The notes beneath the pieces are model-generated. The model was not told the DNA's origin. It ran no database searches and worked only from the letters and a program-made list of their open reading frames with translations. Shown here in pieces: positions 26,424-33,277 of a stretch of DNA of 33,277 nucleotides. Made by a program: the position numbers and the translations under genes. This DNA is from CANHVK01 sp046304235 (GTDB lineage: Bacteria > Bacteroidota > Bacteroidia > Flavobacteriales_D > Crocinitomicaceae). The stretch spans positions 1 through 33,277 of the forward strand of contig JBKCEW010000111.1 in assembly GCA_046304235.1 (NCBI GenBank), written 5' to 3'. The stretch's first letter is position 1; the number at the start of each line of letters is the position of its first letter.

Positions 26424-27103
26424 TTAGCTAACTTAAATTCATACATATAAAAAAACCATTCTTCTCCCTTATCAACTTTTGTCGTATCTCCTTTTTTAAT
26501 CTTAAGATCTTTATAATACCTAATAACTAATCCTTTATTCTTAGCGAAAAATTCATTCTTACGTTTTAAATCAACATAAGTTTGATATAATTGCTGTTTT
26601 ACGTGAATTACAGAGTCGACTTTGATTTCTTTGATTTCTATATAAGGATAAAAATTTCCATATCTAAAATACATCGTATCATTCACATTATAAGAATCAG
26701 AATTCCAAGCAAAGTTATTTATATAAGGTATATATAATTTTTTCTTTAAAACATTATCTTCATTTTCAATATAATACTGATTCTTTATAAAAGCAGAAAA
26801 CACCTTTAGATTTACCCAACTTGCTATAGTATCATTCCAACGAAAACGATGAATTTTGTAAATTAAATTCCCTATTTCATCTCTAAATGTATCTTCAATT
26901 AGAGATTTCATTTTAAAATCAATCGTATCGTGCCTATCAACTTGCGCATCGTGAAGTATGTATCTTACATTATAAAAAGAAATATTTCCTACTTTTAAAC
27001 CTGAATAATCAACTGATTTAGTGGAAGAAACTATATCTTGTTCTTGTTTTTTACAAGCAACAAAAAACAATATTATGGATACTATATAAATTATGTACTT
27101 CAA
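26420..27103 (-). CDS. Lipoprotein of unknown function in the glycosyltransferase operon
   Basis: A 227-residue protein with a lipoprotein signal peptide (IILFFVAC, Cys17, then KKQEQD). The mature part has many Tyr, Lys and Asp residues and alternating beta-type patterns; no family was recognised. The only plausible start is TTG at 27103, since no in-frame ATG precedes the signal peptide. It lies 3 bases after the YwqK-like gene and overlaps the GT4 gene by 4 bases, so it belongs to the operon. Confidence 0.7.
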   Translation of the reverse strand: MKYIIYIVSIILFFVACKKQEQDIVSSTKSVDYSGLKVGNISFYNVRYILHDAQVDRHDTIDFKMKSLIEDTFRDEIGNLIYKIHRFRWNDTIASWVNLKVFSAFIKNQYYIENEDNVLKKKLYIPYINNFAWNSDSYNVNDTMYFRYGNFYPYIEIKEIKVDSVIHVKQQLYQTYVDLKRKNEFFAKNKGLVIRYYKDLKIKKGDTTKVDKGEEWFFYMYEFKLAK

Positions 27104-27106
27104 GTT

Positions 27107-27859
27107 TTACTTTTTTTTCTCCTTAAGTTTGTCTAGGTAGTTTTTGGTTTGTTTTTCATCAAGCCTCACACCAGATCGATAATATACTTTTCCAATTTCT
27201 AAACCATTGGAATCGTACGCATAACACCACCCTTCCTTTTCACCATTAACATAGTTATCCTTCATTTCAATTGTTCCTCCCGGAGTATAGGATATTACTT
27301 CACCAACAAGTTTATCGTCAACATAGTTAGATTTACTTTTCAATATTCCGTTATCAAAATATTCTTTTTGTTCACCCTCTTTTTTACCGTTCCTGAAATT
27401 TAATTCTTGAGCTATAATTGATGATTTCTCATTTAATAATTCTGGCACATAATAAATTATTTTTTTCCCATCAAGTATACCTAACTTGAAAGTTTCAGTT
27501 ACACTCATTCTGCCCGATGGCCCCCAATAATTCCAAATACTATCTTTAACTTTATTTATATACTTCCCAGAAGCCATTGGTAAATTAGCATCATCATCGT
27601 GATAAATTGTAGAATAAGTGATTAAACCTTTTTCTTTAAAAATCATTTTAGCTTTTATTCTACCGTTTTTGAAATAATAGACAAATACTCCATTTGGTAT
27701 ATCATCGATAAATGTCCCTTCATAATCTAGTAATGTAGTCCCTGGAAAGTATTTTTTCCAGTACCCCTGTTTTTTTCCTTTTGCATCTATTTTGTTCTCT
27801 TGAGATATAGAGTATAAAGTCAAAAGAGAAAAAAACACAATTAAAACCTTTTTAATCAT
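27107..27859 (-). CDS. Secreted MORN/YwqK-like repeat protein
   Basis: A 250-residue protein with a signal peptide (about 1-19) and repeated units of the type G.W..YF..G.L..EG.F.DD.PNGVF, then YFKNGRIKAKMIFKEKG, NGKKEGEQKEYFDNGILKS and VNGEKEGWCYAYDSNGLEIG. These are MORN_2/YwqK repeats. Databases often call such proteins antitoxins, but no toxin gene is adjacent and the signal peptide places it outside the cytoplasm. A structural or binding role at the envelope is more likely. It sits in the middle of the glycosyltransferase operon (gaps of 2 and 3 bases). Confidence 0.85.
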   Translation of the reverse strand: MIKKVLIVFFSLLTLYSISQENKIDAKGKKQGYWKKYFPGTTLLDYEGTFIDDIPNGVFVYYFKNGRIKAKMIFKEKGLITYSTIYHDDDANLPMASGKYINKVKDSIWNYWGPSGRMSVTETFKLGILDGKKIIYYVPELLNEKSSIIAQELNFRNGKKEGEQKEYFDNGILKSKSNYVDDKLVGEVISYTPGGTIEMKDNYVNGEKEGWCYAYDSNGLEIGKVYYRSGVRLDEKQTKNYLDKLKEKKK

Positions 27860-27861
27860 AC

Positions 27862-28392
27862 CTAAAAAATTAAATCCTCTAAAGATGAAATTACAAAATC
27901 TGGCTTTTCTGTGACAACTTCCTCTGTAGTTACTAATATTGTTTTCATTCCTAAATTTTTACCAAAAAGAATATCGCTATTAGTATCACCAATCATGATT
28001 GACTTTGCAAAAACAATTGAAGGAAAATCGCTTTGAGCCATATAACCCATAACAGGAAGTGGTTTTCTAGAGTCTAAGACATCATTTTTCAGATTTGTTG
28101 CAACATAAACATGATCAATTCTCCCTCCATTTTCTTTAATAGAATGCATCATATAATCATGAATCATTTGTAAATCTTTCATTGACATTAAACCTTTTCC
28201 AACTCCTTGTTGATTTGTAATAACAATAATTTTATGAAAGTGAATATTTGCAAATTTGAAGAATTCAAACACTCCTTTTTCAAAATAAAAATCTTTTGTT
28301 TTTTTTACGTAATCGCCAAATATCCGGTTGTTAATGACACCATCACGATCAATAAATAAAGTCCACGAATGATCAATCAATTCTTTTAACAT
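27862..28392 (-). CDS. HAD-family phosphatase, GmhB/HisB-N-like
   Basis: A 176-residue phosphatase, probably acting on a sugar phosphate. FIDRDGVINN (residues 13-22) gives nucleophile Asp15 and acid/base Asp17; VITNQQGVGKG is the second HAD motif region, Lys in DSRKPLP the third, and MIGDTNSDILFG the fourth. This is the arrangement of D-glycero-D-manno-heptose bisphosphate phosphatase (GmhB) and histidinol-phosphatase. However, the loop before RKP (VATNLKNDVLD) lacks all the zinc-binding Cys/His residues of those enzymes. It overlaps the GT2 gene by 7 bases, suggesting a part in sugar-nucleotide supply. Confidence 0.8.
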   Translation of the reverse strand: MLKELIDHSWTLFIDRDGVINNRIFGDYVKKTKDFYFEKGVFEFFKFANIHFHKIIVITNQQGVGKGLMSMKDLQMIHDYMMHSIKENGGRIDHVYVATNLKNDVLDSRKPLPVMGYMAQSDFPSIVFAKSIMIGDTNSDILFGKNLGMKTILVTTEEVVTEKPDFVISSLEDLIF

Positions 28393-29342
28393 CCGATTTC
28401 TTTCTCTATTAAATAACTATTTCTAGTCGAAGAATTTCTGCCGACAAGCTCGGCTAAAAAACCAGCAAGAAAAAATTGAACTCCCAATATCATACAAACT
28501 AAAGTCAACAAAAATTCAGTTCGATCAACTAATAATTTTGCATGTTCATGAATAAATAATTTGTCAATAATCAAAATAGAAGCAAAAAAGAAACCAATAA
28601 TAAAAATTAACATACCAATAGCTCCAAAAAAATGCATTGGTTTTTTACCAAATTTACCCATAAAAACGACTGAAAGTAAATCCAAAGGACCGTTAACAAA
28701 TCGATTAAATCCAAATTTAGTTGTTCCGTATTTTCGAGCTTGGTGTTCAACTACCCGTTCACCAATCTTATTAAATCCTGCAAATTTTGCTAAAGGAGGA
28801 ATATAACGATGCATATCTCCATAAACTTCAATGCTTTTTACAACCTCGTTTTTATAGGCTTTTAAACCACAGTTGAAATCGTGTAAATAAATTCCAGTTA
28901 ATTTTCTAGCTGCCCAATTGTATAATTTAGTTGGAATTGTTTTTGAAATCGGATCGTGTCTTTTCTTTTTCCATCCCGAAACAACGTCGTAATCTTCATT
29001 TACTATCATTTCATACAGATAAGGGATTTCATCTGGACTATCTTGTAAATCGGCATCCATTGTAATAACCACTTTGCCAAGAGCCGCTTCAAATCCTTTT
29101 TGAAGTGCTGCAGACTTACCATAATTACGTTGAAATTTTAGCCCTTTTACTGTACTGAATTTTACAGACAAATCTTCGATTACCTTCCAAGAACTATCCT
29201 TACTTCCATCATCAACAAATATCACTTCATATTTAAATTGATGTTTTTGCATGACATCATTTATCCAAATAAAAAGTTCGCTAATAGATTCCTCTTCATT
29301 AAATAAGGGGACAACGATTGATATTTCTTTTAAATATTCCAA
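28386..29342 (-). CDS. Glycosyltransferase family 2, polyprenyl-phosphate sugar transferase type
   Basis: A 318-residue GT2 enzyme with a GT-A catalytic domain (ISIVVPLFNEEESISEL, VDDGSKDSSW and MDADLQDSP, which carries the metal-binding DxD-like motif) followed by ARKYGTTKFGFNRF and two C-terminal membrane helices. This resembles DPM1/GtrB/ArnC-type enzymes, which transfer a sugar from a nucleotide to undecaprenyl phosphate. No ATG is available. I choose TTG at 29342, preceded by AAGGAAA as a ribosome-binding site; the TTG at 29363 lies inside the promoter box. First gene of the five-gene unit. Confidence 0.88.
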   Translation of the reverse strand: MEYLKEISIVVPLFNEEESISELFIWINDVMQKHQFKYEVIFVDDGSKDSSWKVIEDLSVKFSTVKGLKFQRNYGKSAALQKGFEAALGKVVITMDADLQDSPDEIPYLYEMIVNEDYDVVSGWKKKRHDPISKTIPTKLYNWAARKLTGIYLHDFNCGLKAYKNEVVKSIEVYGDMHRYIPPLAKFAGFNKIGERVVEHQARKYGTTKFGFNRFVNGPLDLLSVVFMGKFGKKPMHFFGAIGMLIFIIGFFFASILIIDKLFIHEHAKLLVDRTEFLLTLVCMILGVQFFLAGFLAELVGRNSSTRNSYLIEKEIGC

Positions 29343-29360
29343 TTTCCTTTTTTTTAGACA

Positions 29361-29368
29361 CAAATATA
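29361..29368 (-). promoter_or_regulatory. Promoter -7 box of the glycosyltransferase operon
   Basis: Minus-strand TATATTTG, a perfect TAnnTTTG match, 19 bases before the TTG start at 29342. No TTG at the usual upstream distance. The box excludes the more upstream TTG as start codon. Confidence 0.55.
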
Positions 29369-29408
29369 CAATATCAAAAAAAACTCAGCATTCGATTTAT
29401 AAAATTGT

Positions 29409-29519
29409 CTACAAATAAAAAATAGCTGCTAAAATAAATATTAAAACAATGGCCAAATATTGCCAGACATCAACAAAATAAGGATATAATTGATTCCAGT
29501 AGCGTTTTAATTTTGACAT
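29409..29519 (-). CDS. Possible 36-residue single-pass membrane protein
   Basis: An ATG-started frame of 36 codons ends at TAG. The product starts MSKLKRYWNQLYPYF, with basic and aromatic residues, and ends in a hydrophobic helix of about 17 residues (LAIVLIFILAAIFYL at the C-terminus). The positive-inside N-terminus and helix length fit a small membrane protein rather than a random frame, since both composition and boundaries are sensible. It lies upstream of, and on the same strand as, the glycosyltransferase operon, and is divergent from the cold-shock gene. No close family was recognised, and no strong promoter was seen. Confidence 0.45.
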   Translation of the reverse strand: MSKLKRYWNQLYPYFVDVWQYLAIVLIFILAAIFYL

Positions 29520-29544
29520 AAAATAAACTGTTATAAATTAATAA

Positions 29545-29572
29545 TTGAAAATTAATTGGTTTTTTAGATTTA
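29545..29572 (+). promoter_or_regulatory. Promoter of the cold-shock protein gene
   Basis: TTG at 29545-29547, a 17-base spacer and TAGATTTA at 29565-29572 (one mismatch to TAnnTTTG), 19 bases before the start. This gives a short leader, unlike the long leaders of E. coli cspA. Confidence 0.5.
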
Positions 29573-29591
29573 TTATGACTAACATTACACT

Positions 29592-29783
29592 ATGAATAAA
29601 GGTATAGTAAAATTCTTTAATGAGACCAAAGGATTTGGTTTTATTAAAGAGGAAGATTCGAACAAGGAGTATTTTGTTCACGTAACAGGCTTGATTGACA
29701 AAATCACAGAGAACGATGTTGTAACTTTCGAACTTCAAGAAGGTAGAAAAGGATTAAACGCAGTAAATGTTAAACAAGCTTAA
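29592..29783 (+). CDS. Cold-shock domain protein (CspA family)
   Basis: A 63-residue nucleic-acid-binding OB-fold protein. RNP1 is KGFGFI (residues 13-18) and RNP2 is EYFVHV (26-31). It is likely an RNA chaperone. The leader is too short to hold the usual cold-responsive structure. A clear terminator follows 33 bases after the stop. It is monocistronic, divergent from the small ORF. Confidence 0.95.
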   Translation: MNKGIVKFFNETKGFGFIKEEDSNKEYFVHVTGLIDKITENDVVTFELQEGRKGLNAVNVKQA

Positions 29784-29815
29784 TTAGTTTTAGAAATTTT
29801 ACTTTGATTCTTTAC

Positions 29816-29838
29816 GGGGCTTTTAGCCCCTTTTTTTT
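29816..29838 (+). terminator. Rho-independent terminator of the cold-shock gene
   Basis: Perfect 6-base-pair stem GGGGCT (29816-29821) and AGCCCC (29825-29830) with TTT loop, then eight T. The regulator gene on the other strand ends 6 bases beyond, but the minus side of the hairpin has no T-tract. Confidence 0.9.
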
Positions 29839-29843
29839 GCTCA

Positions 29844-30500
29844 TTATTTTACAAATATATTCTGAGCAAACTTTAAACTAATTCGATTTAACTTATCGTC
29901 GATTAAAATTTCTATGGTAGAATCAAAAGTTTGTCTTGATTTAACTTGAATAAGCTTGTCAACTGCTAAACCTAAATCCGTAGCAAAATTCAAAAACTCA
30001 GTAGAATTATCCTTTACAGCTACCATTTCACAAAATGAACCAACTTCAACATCACTTAACAACTTTTTTGGCAAAAAATCAAATTTACCATGCTTGTCCG
30101 GAATTGGATCACCATGAGGATCTATTTTTGGAAAACCAAGAAATGCATCTAATTTTTCAATTAATTTTTCAGATTTTATATGTTCTAATTGTTCTGCTAC
30201 TTCATGAACTTGATCCCATGTGAATTCTAACTTATCATGAAGAAACGTTTCCCACAAACGATGTTTTCTAACTACTTGAACAGCTAAATCCTTCCCCTTT
30301 TCAGTCAAATAAATCTTACCGTACTTCTCATAATCAATGAAACCTTTAGATTTAAGTTTTTTAAGCATATCATTCGCAGATGAAGGCTTTACTTCGAGGT
30401 TAGAAGCCAACTCATTAGTCCCAACTCCTTCAAATTCACTATTATGAATCGCAAGGTTAAATAAAGATTTTAAATAATTTTCTTCCGTTATTGAAAGCAT
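29844..30500 (-). CDS. DtxR/MntR-family metal-dependent transcriptional regulator
   Basis: A 218-residue repressor, probably sensing Mn(II) or Fe(II). The N-terminal winged helix (about 1-65, ITEENYLKSLF, SSANDMLKKLKSKG, LTEKG) is followed by the dimerisation and metal-site helices (VVRKHRLWETFLHDKL, HEVAEQLEHI, FPKIDPHGDPIP) and a C-terminal FeoA/SH3-like domain (about 150-218). This order is that of the full-length DtxR type. It starts 1 base after the MFS gene ends, so both are cotranscribed. Whether it controls the transporter is not shown by the sequence. Confidence 0.9.
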   Translation of the reverse strand: MLSITEENYLKSLFNLAIHNSEFEGVGTNELASNLEVKPSSANDMLKKLKSKGFIDYEKYGKIYLTEKGKDLAVQVVRKHRLWETFLHDKLEFTWDQVHEVAEQLEHIKSEKLIEKLDAFLGFPKIDPHGDPIPDKHGKFDFLPKKLLSDVEVGSFCEMVAVKDNSTEFLNFATDLGLAVDKLIQVKSRQTFDSTIEILIDDKLNRISLKFAQNIFVK

Positions 30501-30501
30501 A

Positions 30502-31650
30502 TTAATTCTTTTTCTTTAATTCAAACAATAAATAACACAATGCTAATGTAGCAGAAATCGCACCAATATAAAAGGACTTAAATGCGGTTTCTATATTATT
30601 TTGATAAAAAAACAAAGTTAGAAAAGAACTCAACATAATCCCCACTTCCAATGCGATGAATAAAGTACCAGCCCCTACTCCTCTGCGATCTTTGTGAGAT
30701 AAATCTGCAGTCCAAGCAAATAAAGCAGGGCTATTCACCCCTGTAGCTAAACCAAAAACAATAGATGCAAAAGTATACATATGAACCGTTTTAACCTGAG
30801 TAAGCATAAACATACTAATGGTTAATAAAATAACACCAACAAATAAGACAGATTTTCTTCCGTATTTATCTGAAATATTACCAGCAAATAATCGGACAAT
30901 CATCGTGGTAAGCACGTAAAAAAAGAAAAACCATCCTTTATTTTCAATCTGAAGGAATTCAGAAACATCGGGAGTTAAAACAAAAACTACACCTGAACAC
31001 ATAGCCGTTAACAACATTACCACTGCTGCTGGAAGGACATTCATATCAAACACGTCTCTTCTTGTAATCTTCAATTGTTGAAATTCAAAATTAGTTTTAC
31101 TTTCTAATGTTTCATTGACATAATTCATCAAAATAATGGAGATTAAAACACACGCTACTGCAGTCAAGAAAACACCATTATTTCCAACAATTGAATAGAG
31201 CGGAGTACCTAAGTATTGCCCAATACCAATTCCCATAGAAACAAACATCCCCCATATTCCCATGCCTTTCCCACGTATTTCAACAGGTAGAATATCGGTT
31301 ACTAGTGCTGTAGCTCCCGTTGGAGCAAAACCAACAGCAAATCCATGGAAAAATCGCAACAGTAAAAAAAAGAATATAGAATTTGCAGATAAATAAAGAG
31401 CACCTACTATCACAGCCATTAAATACCCCATAAAAACTACTTTTTTTCTCCCAATCAAGTCTGCTAACTTTCCCGAAAAAGGACGAGATAAAGCTGCAGC
31501 AATAGTAAAGAAAGTAATTATTAAGCCTTTATATGCAGAACCGCCTAATTCAACAATAAAATCATTTAATTGAGGCATAATTAAGTTGAAACTAATCATA
31601 AAGAAAAGCATCGAAAAACTTAATATCCAAAAATTATTTTCTAATCTCAT
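30502..31650 (-). CDS. MFS transporter, 12 helices
   Basis: A 382-residue inner-membrane carrier of the major facilitator superfamily. The signature after helix 2 is GKLADLIGRKKVV; its repeat in the second half is GNISDKYGRKSVLF; and there is a PTGATALVTDILP segment after helix 4. It resembles the drug/sugar efflux type of MFS, with no substrate marker. Because it is cotranscribed with a DtxR-type regulator, a metal- or siderophore-related role is conceivable, but this is inference. The hairpin between this gene and the thioredoxin gene lies directly in front of its start codon. Confidence 0.85.
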   Translation of the reverse strand: MRLENNFWILSFSMLFFMISFNLIMPQLNDFIVELGGSAYKGLIITFFTIAAALSRPFSGKLADLIGRKKVVFMGYLMAVIVGALYLSANSIFFFLLLRFFHGFAVGFAPTGATALVTDILPVEIRGKGMGIWGMFVSMGIGIGQYLGTPLYSIVGNNGVFLTAVACVLISIILMNYVNETLESKTNFEFQQLKITRRDVFDMNVLPAAVVMLLTAMCSGVVFVLTPDVSEFLQIENKGWFFFFYVLTTMIVRLFAGNISDKYGRKSVLFVGVILLTISMFMLTQVKTVHMYTFASIVFGLATGVNSPALFAWTADLSHKDRRGVGAGTLFIALEVGIMLSSFLTLFFYQNNIETAFKSFYIGAISATLALCYLLFELKKKN

Positions 31651-31654
31651 TTAA

Positions 31655-31683
31655 AAAATTAAGGCTGTCTTTGGGACAGCCTT
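31655..31683 (-). terminator. Terminator-like hairpin between the thioredoxin and MFS genes
   Basis: Minus strand: perfect 9-base-pair stem AAGGCTGTC (31683-31675) and GACAGCCTT (31669-31661), 5-base loop, then AATTTTTT. The T-tract ends 4 bases before the MFS ATG at 31650, so the terminator occupies nearly the whole 38-base gap. Confidence 0.8.
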
Positions 31684-31688
31684 TCGTT

Positions 31689-33218
31689 TTAGTGTGTTTT
31701 TGCATGTTCTTCCTCTTCTGGATCAGGAGGGAACAATTTAGGTGCATTCTTTTGATCTTGAAGATGATCTAACATATCTTCTAATTGAGATATTGATAAA
31801 CTTTTAGCTATGATTTTCTTGTCCTTATCCAAGACAAATATTCTAGGTGTAGAGTAGATATCGTAAGTTTCTTGATAATTTAGAGATTCTAGAGTTGTAT
31901 ACTTTGGGACAAATTGAAGCGGATCCTTCAGTGCAGCATTATATAATTTCTCTGTAACAGCAACATTAGTAAATGTAAGGTTATTTTCTTTGATGAATTT
32001 TTTCCATTTACCAAAATCTTCACCTATTGCTTTTCCAATTGCAAAAACTTCAATATTTCGATTTTTCAATTTTTTAGCATACAACTCTCCTAATTTTGGA
32101 GTCGTTTTTTTACAATGCCCACACTCTGGGTCCCAAAAATATAAAACCACAAAATCTTTTTTTAGACTATAGAAATCAAACCATTTCTGATCAGTTGTAT
32201 CGACTAATGAAATATTCGGTGGAGCAACACCAACAACTAAATTTCTATTAGTTTTAACTTTTTTACACAACTCGTCTAATTTTTCTTTTTCCATCCAAGT
32301 TATATTAGAAGTACCATCTACGTTTTTAGGACAATAATATCTTTCACCCATTCTCACAAACACTTTATCCATGCCCATAATATTTGATTTTTCGTATGAA
32401 GAAGTAACGTGTGTTAAACAATATTTAAACATTTCTGACTTGGTATTCAAACGATCAACAAAACGGTAAGCATATTTCGTGATTGTATCAGGATTCGGAA
32501 TTAGCATTTTTTCACTAAAAAAGAACTCCAATTTGTTATGAAAAACAGGTGTATTTAAAAGACGATCATCATTTAGATCTATATTATCAAAATAGTGATC
32601 TCTATAATATTTGTAAGCAAAGTTTGAATCAACTAAAGAACCATCTAAATTTCTTGGCATTTCAGGAATTTCTATATCCATTGACATTTTAACTACTTTA
32701 CTTACAAACGTGGTAGGATATGTTTCAACTAATTCTTTTTGATACGCTACAACTTGTTTGGAAACTTTCTCTATTTCAGTAGTCAATGCTTTATATTCAG
32801 GATCTCCTTTTACTGCTTTTTCTCTTAATTCTGAAAATTCTTTAGCCTTAATTCTTTGATCATTCATGTAGGTAATATATTTCAAGAAGATTTCATTTTC
32901 AAAAGATTTATTTACCTTCATATTCTGAACGAAATCAGGACCTTGAGTCACTAAATTAATTTCTTCATTGTTGTATAAAAAATCAAAATAACGCTGCCCA
33001 GAAAGTAAAATAGCCATCACCCCCGGCTTTTGTTTTTTACCATCAAATTCAACAACTCCTCCCTTCATTTTTGCTGTATCTGCATAATACATTCCTTTCC
33101 CATAGTATTTAACCAAGAAAACTGTTGTATCTTTTTCTCCAAGAACCTTAATTTTTATTCTTTGCGAAAAAGAAATAAATGAAAAGGCCATTAAAAAAAC
33201 AATTAGAATAAACTTCAT
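31689..33218 (-). CDS. Secreted thioredoxin-domain protein (TlpA/ResA-like, DUF4369/DUF5106 type)
   Basis: A 509-residue periplasmic protein. A signal peptide (1-18, ending SFSQ) is followed by a beta-rich DUF4369-like N-terminal domain (about 20-110), a helical DUF5106-like middle (about 115-330), and a thioredoxin domain (about 335-490) with active site C366-GH-C369 in FWDPECGHCKK and the cis-Pro of STPRIFVLD. A Glu- and Pro-rich tail ends in KTH. This architecture is known in Bacteroidota; it suggests disulfide reduction or exchange in the periplasm, possibly linked to cytochrome or envelope protein folding. It has its own promoter and the terminator above. Confidence 0.9.
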   Translation of the reverse strand: MKFILIVFLMAFSFISFSQRIKIKVLGEKDTTVFLVKYYGKGMYYADTAKMKGGVVEFDGKKQKPGVMAILLSGQRYFDFLYNNEEINLVTQGPDFVQNMKVNKSFENEIFLKYITYMNDQRIKAKEFSELREKAVKGDPEYKALTTEIEKVSKQVVAYQKELVETYPTTFVSKVVKMSMDIEIPEMPRNLDGSLVDSNFAYKYYRDHYFDNIDLNDDRLLNTPVFHNKLEFFFSEKMLIPNPDTITKYAYRFVDRLNTKSEMFKYCLTHVTSSYEKSNIMGMDKVFVRMGERYYCPKNVDGTSNITWMEKEKLDELCKKVKTNRNLVVGVAPPNISLVDTTDQKWFDFYSLKKDFVVLYFWDPECGHCKKTTPKLGELYAKKLKNRNIEVFAIGKAIGEDFGKWKKFIKENNLTFTNVAVTEKLYNAALKDPLQFVPKYTTLESLNYQETYDIYSTPRIFVLDKDKKIIAKSLSISQLEDMLDHLQDQKNAPKLFPPDPEEEEHAKTH

Positions 33219-33243
33219 ATGAATTTAAATTTATACAATTCCC

Positions 33244-33251
33244 CAAAAATA
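33244..33251 (-). promoter_or_regulatory. Promoter -7 box of the thioredoxin-domain gene
   Basis: Minus-strand TATTTTTG, a perfect TAnnTTTG match, 25 bases before the start codon. The -33 region shows no TTG at the usual spacing within the remaining bases. Confidence 0.5.
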
Positions 33252-33277
33252 GAAATTAATACCCTTAAGAAGTGTTA

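Noticed and set aside
27107..27859. Toxin-antitoxin module suggested by the YwqK-like repeats
   Set aside because: No toxin gene is adjacent, the protein has a signal peptide, and the neighbours are glycan genes.

Overview
The window looks like chromosomal DNA of a Bacteroidota bacterium, most likely Flavobacteriales (a Fluviicola/Crocinitomicaceae-like lineage is a guess from gene content). The evidence is low GC, a fused ccoNO gene, a fused secDF gene, a TonB-dependent receptor with an N-terminal carboxypeptidase-regulatory-like domain, many signal peptides ending in SxAQ or similar, WG and YwqK repeat proteins, and promoters of the Bacteroidota type (TTG, 17-23 bases, TAnnTTTG) in front of many transcription units. 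Shine-Dalgarno sequences are rare. No tRNA, rRNA, CRISPR array, transposase or phage gene was seen.

Left part (1-3921, minus strand): the start of a secreted protein that runs off the edge, a secreted alpha/beta-hydrolase-like protein, and a two-gene unit of an outer-membrane-barrel-like protein and a large lipoprotein. Centre left (4168-10964, plus strand): a complete cbb3 cytochrome oxidase locus, ccoS-ccoNO-ccoQ-ccoP-ccoG-ccoH-safE-like, with an FNR-like palindrome upstream. ccoP is enlarged by an extra N-terminal cytochrome c. ccoG is bracketed by two copies of a GC-richer hairpin repeat in opposite orientation. The copper ATPase ccoI, which often precedes ccoS, is absent here.

Middle (11086-22105): a membrane acyltransferase, a TonB-dependent receptor with a small TPR-like partner, a conserved Bacteroidota protein of unknown role, a PaaI-type thioesterase and an MscS channel in one unit, and a divergent short-chain dehydrogenase whose promoter overlaps that of mscS. 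Then come menB (menaquinone synthesis, which fits the respiratory locus), a TonB-like protein coupled to a WG-repeat protein, and ribosomal protein L31.

Right part (22193-33277, mostly minus strand): the secDF fusion, and a tightly packed five-gene unit (GT2 glycosyltransferase, HAD phosphatase, YwqK-like repeat protein, lipoprotein, GT4 glycosyltransferase) probably working on a cell-envelope glycan. Upstream of it lies a 36-residue membrane protein gene. The end holds a cold-shock protein gene, a DtxR/MntR-type metal regulator behind an MFS transporter gene, and a thioredoxin-domain secreted protein.

Most of the window is ordinary core genome. The least explained parts are the inverted repeats flanking ccoG, the extended CcoP, the glycosyltransferase/YwqK operon, the short membrane ORF and a few promoter or terminator arrangements. 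No gene-free stretch exceeds 300 bases. I see no clear evidence of a wholly new system.
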